Below, one piece after another: positions 13,499 through 15,221 of a stretch of 15,221 bases of DNA. The notes beneath the pieces are model-generated. The model saw only the letters and a program-made list of their open reading frames with translations. It was not told where the DNA came from and did no database searches. Made by a program: the position numbers and the translations under genes. Position 1 is the stretch's first letter; the number at the start of each line of letters is the position of its first letter. Origin of the DNA: Myxococcota bacterium (GTDB taxonomy: Bacteria; Myxococcota; Polyangia; GCA-2747355; JAKLHH01); assembly GCA_022710245.1 (NCBI GenBank), contig JAKLHH010000051.1, positions 1 through 15,221 of the forward strand, read 5' to 3'.

Positions 13499-15007
13499 AT
13501 GCAGCACCGCATCCGTTCCCTTCCCATGCTGCCGGCCCTGACGGCCCTCCTGCTGACCCTTCTCTCGTCTGCCGCGCAGGCGACACCTCCGACGAGGACC
13601 GCGGAGGCCACCGCGGAGCGGACCCGGCTGCGGCAGGAGCTGCAGGCGGGGACCTGGGTGAAGCGGGAGCGCTGGATCCCCGGCTCCAAGCAGCGCTGCG
13701 AGCTCAAGGCGCACCAGCTCGGCTGCGCGCTGGTCGTGCGCAGCACGGTGCCCGAGGCGCGGGGCGGGCAGCCGGGCCTCCTGGTCCGCGAGCTGATCAA
13801 GCAGGCTCCCCGCCTCGACGCCGGGCTCAAGCACGACGTGGCCGAGGCCGCCGTCAAGAAGGCCTTCCAGCAGGTCATCAAGGTCGCGCAGCAGGAGTTC
13901 ATCCGCGAGGCGCCGGCGAACAAGCTGCACGCCTGCGCCCTCGACGGCGTCTGCAAGGCGACCGCCACGGACAAGACCAGCCTCTTTCGCGCCGCCATGA
14001 ACGGCGTCGCCGAGGGGCTCGAGGATCGCTGGACCAAGTACTTCGAGCCGGTCACGGCGAGCCAGGAGAAGGTCCGCCTGCAGCCGCAGCAGGTGGGCTG
14101 CGGCTTCACCCTGCGCGTCGGCCAGGCCGGGCTCACCGTGGCCGGCGTGGCGCCCGGGTCTCCTGCGCTGCGCGCCGGGCTGCGGGCCGGCGACGTGGTG
14201 ACCGCGATCGACGGCCGCGCGCCCGCCTCGCTGGAGGCCGCGAGCTCGGCGCTCAAGGGCGAGCGCGGGACCCAGGTCGCGCTGCAGGTGCTGCGCGACG
14301 GCGCCGCCACCACCCTGCAGGTGACGCGCGACCTCTACCAGGTCTTCGCCGTGCAGAGCGCCGTCAACTCGCGCGGCGTCGGCGTGGTGAGGCTGCCCAA
14401 GTTCTACGACGGCTCCGCACGGGCCGTGCGCGAGGCGATCGACGGGCTCGAGCGCCAGCACGGCGCGCCGCTCGCGGGCGTCGTCCTCGACCTCCGCGAC
14501 AACGGCGGCGGCTCGCGCCCCGAGTGGGTCGCCATCCTGCGGGACTTCATCCCCCAGGGGAGCCTGGGCCAGAACATGATGCGCAACGGCGAGGTCGAGC
14601 GCTTCACCGCCGACGGCTCCGCCCGCCACGCGACGCTGCCGCTGGTGGTGCTCGTCAACGGCAAGAGCGCCTCGGCCTCCGAGCGCGTCGCCGGCGTGCT
14701 CAAGGACCGCGGCCGCGCGCTGATCGTCGGCGAGCCGACCTACGGCAAGGACGTCGGTCAGAGCACCCACGACCTCGCCGACGGCAGCTCCTTCAAGCTG
14801 ACCAACATCGCCTTCCACCTCCCCAGCGGTGGTCGCGCGGGCGTCATCACCCCCGACATCCCCGGCGACCTGGCCGCCGCGCGCGTGCGCGAGGTGATGG
14901 GAGCGAACGCGCCGAAGGACCCGCTCATGGCCTTCGCGATGGCGAAGCTGCAGCCCCGCGCGGCGAGCGTCGCGGCGCCTGCTCCGGCGACGGCTCCGGC
15001 CCGGTGA
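13499..15007 (+). CDS. Secreted S41-family C-terminal processing protease (CtpA type) with PDZ domain
   Basis: 502 residues. I place the start at ATG 13499 because it directly begins a signal peptide (basic MQHRIR, hydrophobic LPALTALLLTLLSSA, probable cut after AQA at 28). The frame stays open to a TTG at 13403, but that part is AT-richer and unlike a signal sequence. Residues ~30-195 form an N-terminal domain with two Cys pairs (C67/C76, C146/C152). Residues ~197-277 form the PDZ domain (GCGFTLRVGQAGLTVAGVAPGSP..GDVVTAIDG). Residues ~285-460 form the S41 catalytic core: VVLDLRDNGGG (328-338), NGKSASASE with probable nucleophile Ser392, and TYGKDVGQ with general-base Lys417, 25 residues apart as in CtpA. 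An Ala/Pro tail ends the protein. It would cut periplasmic or envelope proteins near their C-termini. No Shine-Dalgarno sequence is obvious. Confidence 0.85.
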   Translation: MQHRIRSLPMLPALTALLLTLLSSAAQATPPTRTAEATAERTRLRQELQAGTWVKRERWIPGSKQRCELKAHQLGCALVVRSTVPEARGGQPGLLVRELIKQAPRLDAGLKHDVAEAAVKKAFQQVIKVAQQEFIREAPANKLHACALDGVCKATATDKTSLFRAAMNGVAEGLEDRWTKYFEPVTASQEKVRLQPQQVGCGFTLRVGQAGLTVAGVAPGSPALRAGLRAGDVVTAIDGRAPASLEAASSALKGERGTQVALQVLRDGAATTLQVTRDLYQVFAVQSAVNSRGVGVVRLPKFYDGSARAVREAIDGLERQHGAPLAGVVLDLRDNGGGSRPEWVAILRDFIPQGSLGQNMMRNGEVERFTADGSARHATLPLVVLVNGKSASASERVAGVLKDRGRALIVGEPTYGKDVGQSTHDLADGSSFKLTNIAFHLPSGGRAGVITPDIPGDLAAARVREVMGANAPKDPLMAFAMAKLQPRAASVAAPAPATAPAR

Positions 15008-15118
15008 GCCTCGGGGCAGCAGCGCCGTCCAGCCCAGCGTCCAGCGCCAGCTCCTGCCTGGTGTCGCGCGCGGCTGCGCACCGGCGCTCACACGCCCCGC
15101 GCGACTAAACACTCTCAC

Positions 15119-15167
15119 GTTGGCACGTAGCCAACCGGTTGACACGTGATCCCAAGAGGATCAGAGT
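15119..15167 (+). promoter_or_regulatory. Promoter with overlapping inverted repeats at the right edge
   Basis: TTGACA at 15139-15144 with a 17-base spacer to CAGAGT (15162-15167, 3 of 6). Overlapping the -35 box is the perfect palindrome CAACCGGTTG (15132-15141), and beside it the inverted repeat GTTGGC-ACGTA-GCCAAC (15119-15135). The arrangement looks like a repressor-controlled promoter for the gene starting at 15198. Confidence 0.45.
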
Positions 15168-15197
15168 GGGCCGATCTCTCCGACCACGGAGGTGATC

Positions 15198-15221
15198 GTG
15201 CCCCGAGCGAAGACCGGCGAA
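15198..15221 (+). CDS. Start of a gene cut by the window end
   Basis: GTG at 15198 follows an excellent Shine-Dalgarno sequence (GGAGGTGAT, 15188-15196) and opens the frame MPRAKTGE, which runs off the window. The upstream TTGACA box and inverted repeats support a real transcription start. Eight residues are too few to name the protein. A basic MPR-K start is common in TetR and other small DNA-binding proteins, and the operator-like palindromes would fit an autoregulated regulator, but that is a guess. Confidence 0.45.

Noticed and set aside
13376..15145. 589-codon minus-strand and 573-codon plus-strand frames over the protease gene
   Set aside because: The S41 frame has signal peptide, PDZ and catalytic motifs; the others are low-complexity shadows.
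1..15221. CRISPR array, tRNA, rRNA, prophage or complete transposon
   Set aside because: No regularly spaced repeats, no cloverleaf-like or rRNA-like sequence, and only one decayed IS fragment were seen on reading both strands.

Overview
The window is very GC-rich bacterial DNA with strong third-position G/C bias in most genes and purine-rich Shine-Dalgarno sites. The gene types are an alpha-2-macroglobulin tail, a myxobacterial-style von Willebrand A lipoprotein carrying a TDEDDC motif, an extra ATP-dependent DNA ligase, a B12-binding radical SAM enzyme, and several TetR regulators with palindromic operators. Together these suggest a myxobacterium or relative (Myxococcota, formerly Deltaproteobacteria). 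That placement is inferred from gene style; no rRNA or tRNA is present to confirm it.

Layout. 2-766 is the 3' end of an alpha-2-macroglobulin-like gene. 928-3858 holds two co-directional lipoprotein genes of visibly lower GC and different codon use, probably one transcription unit. 3860-5313 (minus) is a PAS sensor histidine kinase broken by a relic of an insertion sequence. The relic keeps a strong ribosome binding site and the first ~33 codons of an IS1182-like transposase, and a frameshifted C-terminal piece of the kinase lies on its far side. Divergent from the kinase is a TetR gene (5448-6041) followed by a small outer-membrane beta-barrel gene (6120-6656). Matching TAAC-N3-GTTA palindromes stand before both, so a self-regulated TetR/outer-membrane pair is likely.

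6685-8106 encodes a group II PLP-dependent decarboxylase with an apparently leaderless promoter, and 8296-8985 a cytidylate kinase-like protein. 9086-10660 encodes an unusual fusion of SWIM zinc finger, ATP-dependent DNA ligase and WGR domain, followed by an unrecognised 135-residue protein (10690-11097). On the minus strand, 13315-11133 is a coupled operon (TGATG overlap) of a TetR regulator and a B12-binding radical SAM protein, preceded by an AT-rich promoter with two TetR-like operators. 13499-15007 is a secreted S41 (CtpA-type) protease with a PDZ domain. At the right edge an operator-bearing promoter and a perfect ribosome binding site lead into a gene of which only eight codons are visible.

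Most attention is due to the SWIM-ligase-WGR protein, the IS-split kinase, the low-GC lipoprotein pair, and the two TetR operator systems. I see no CRISPR array, defence island, prophage or complete mobile element. No intergenic stretch exceeds 300 bases.
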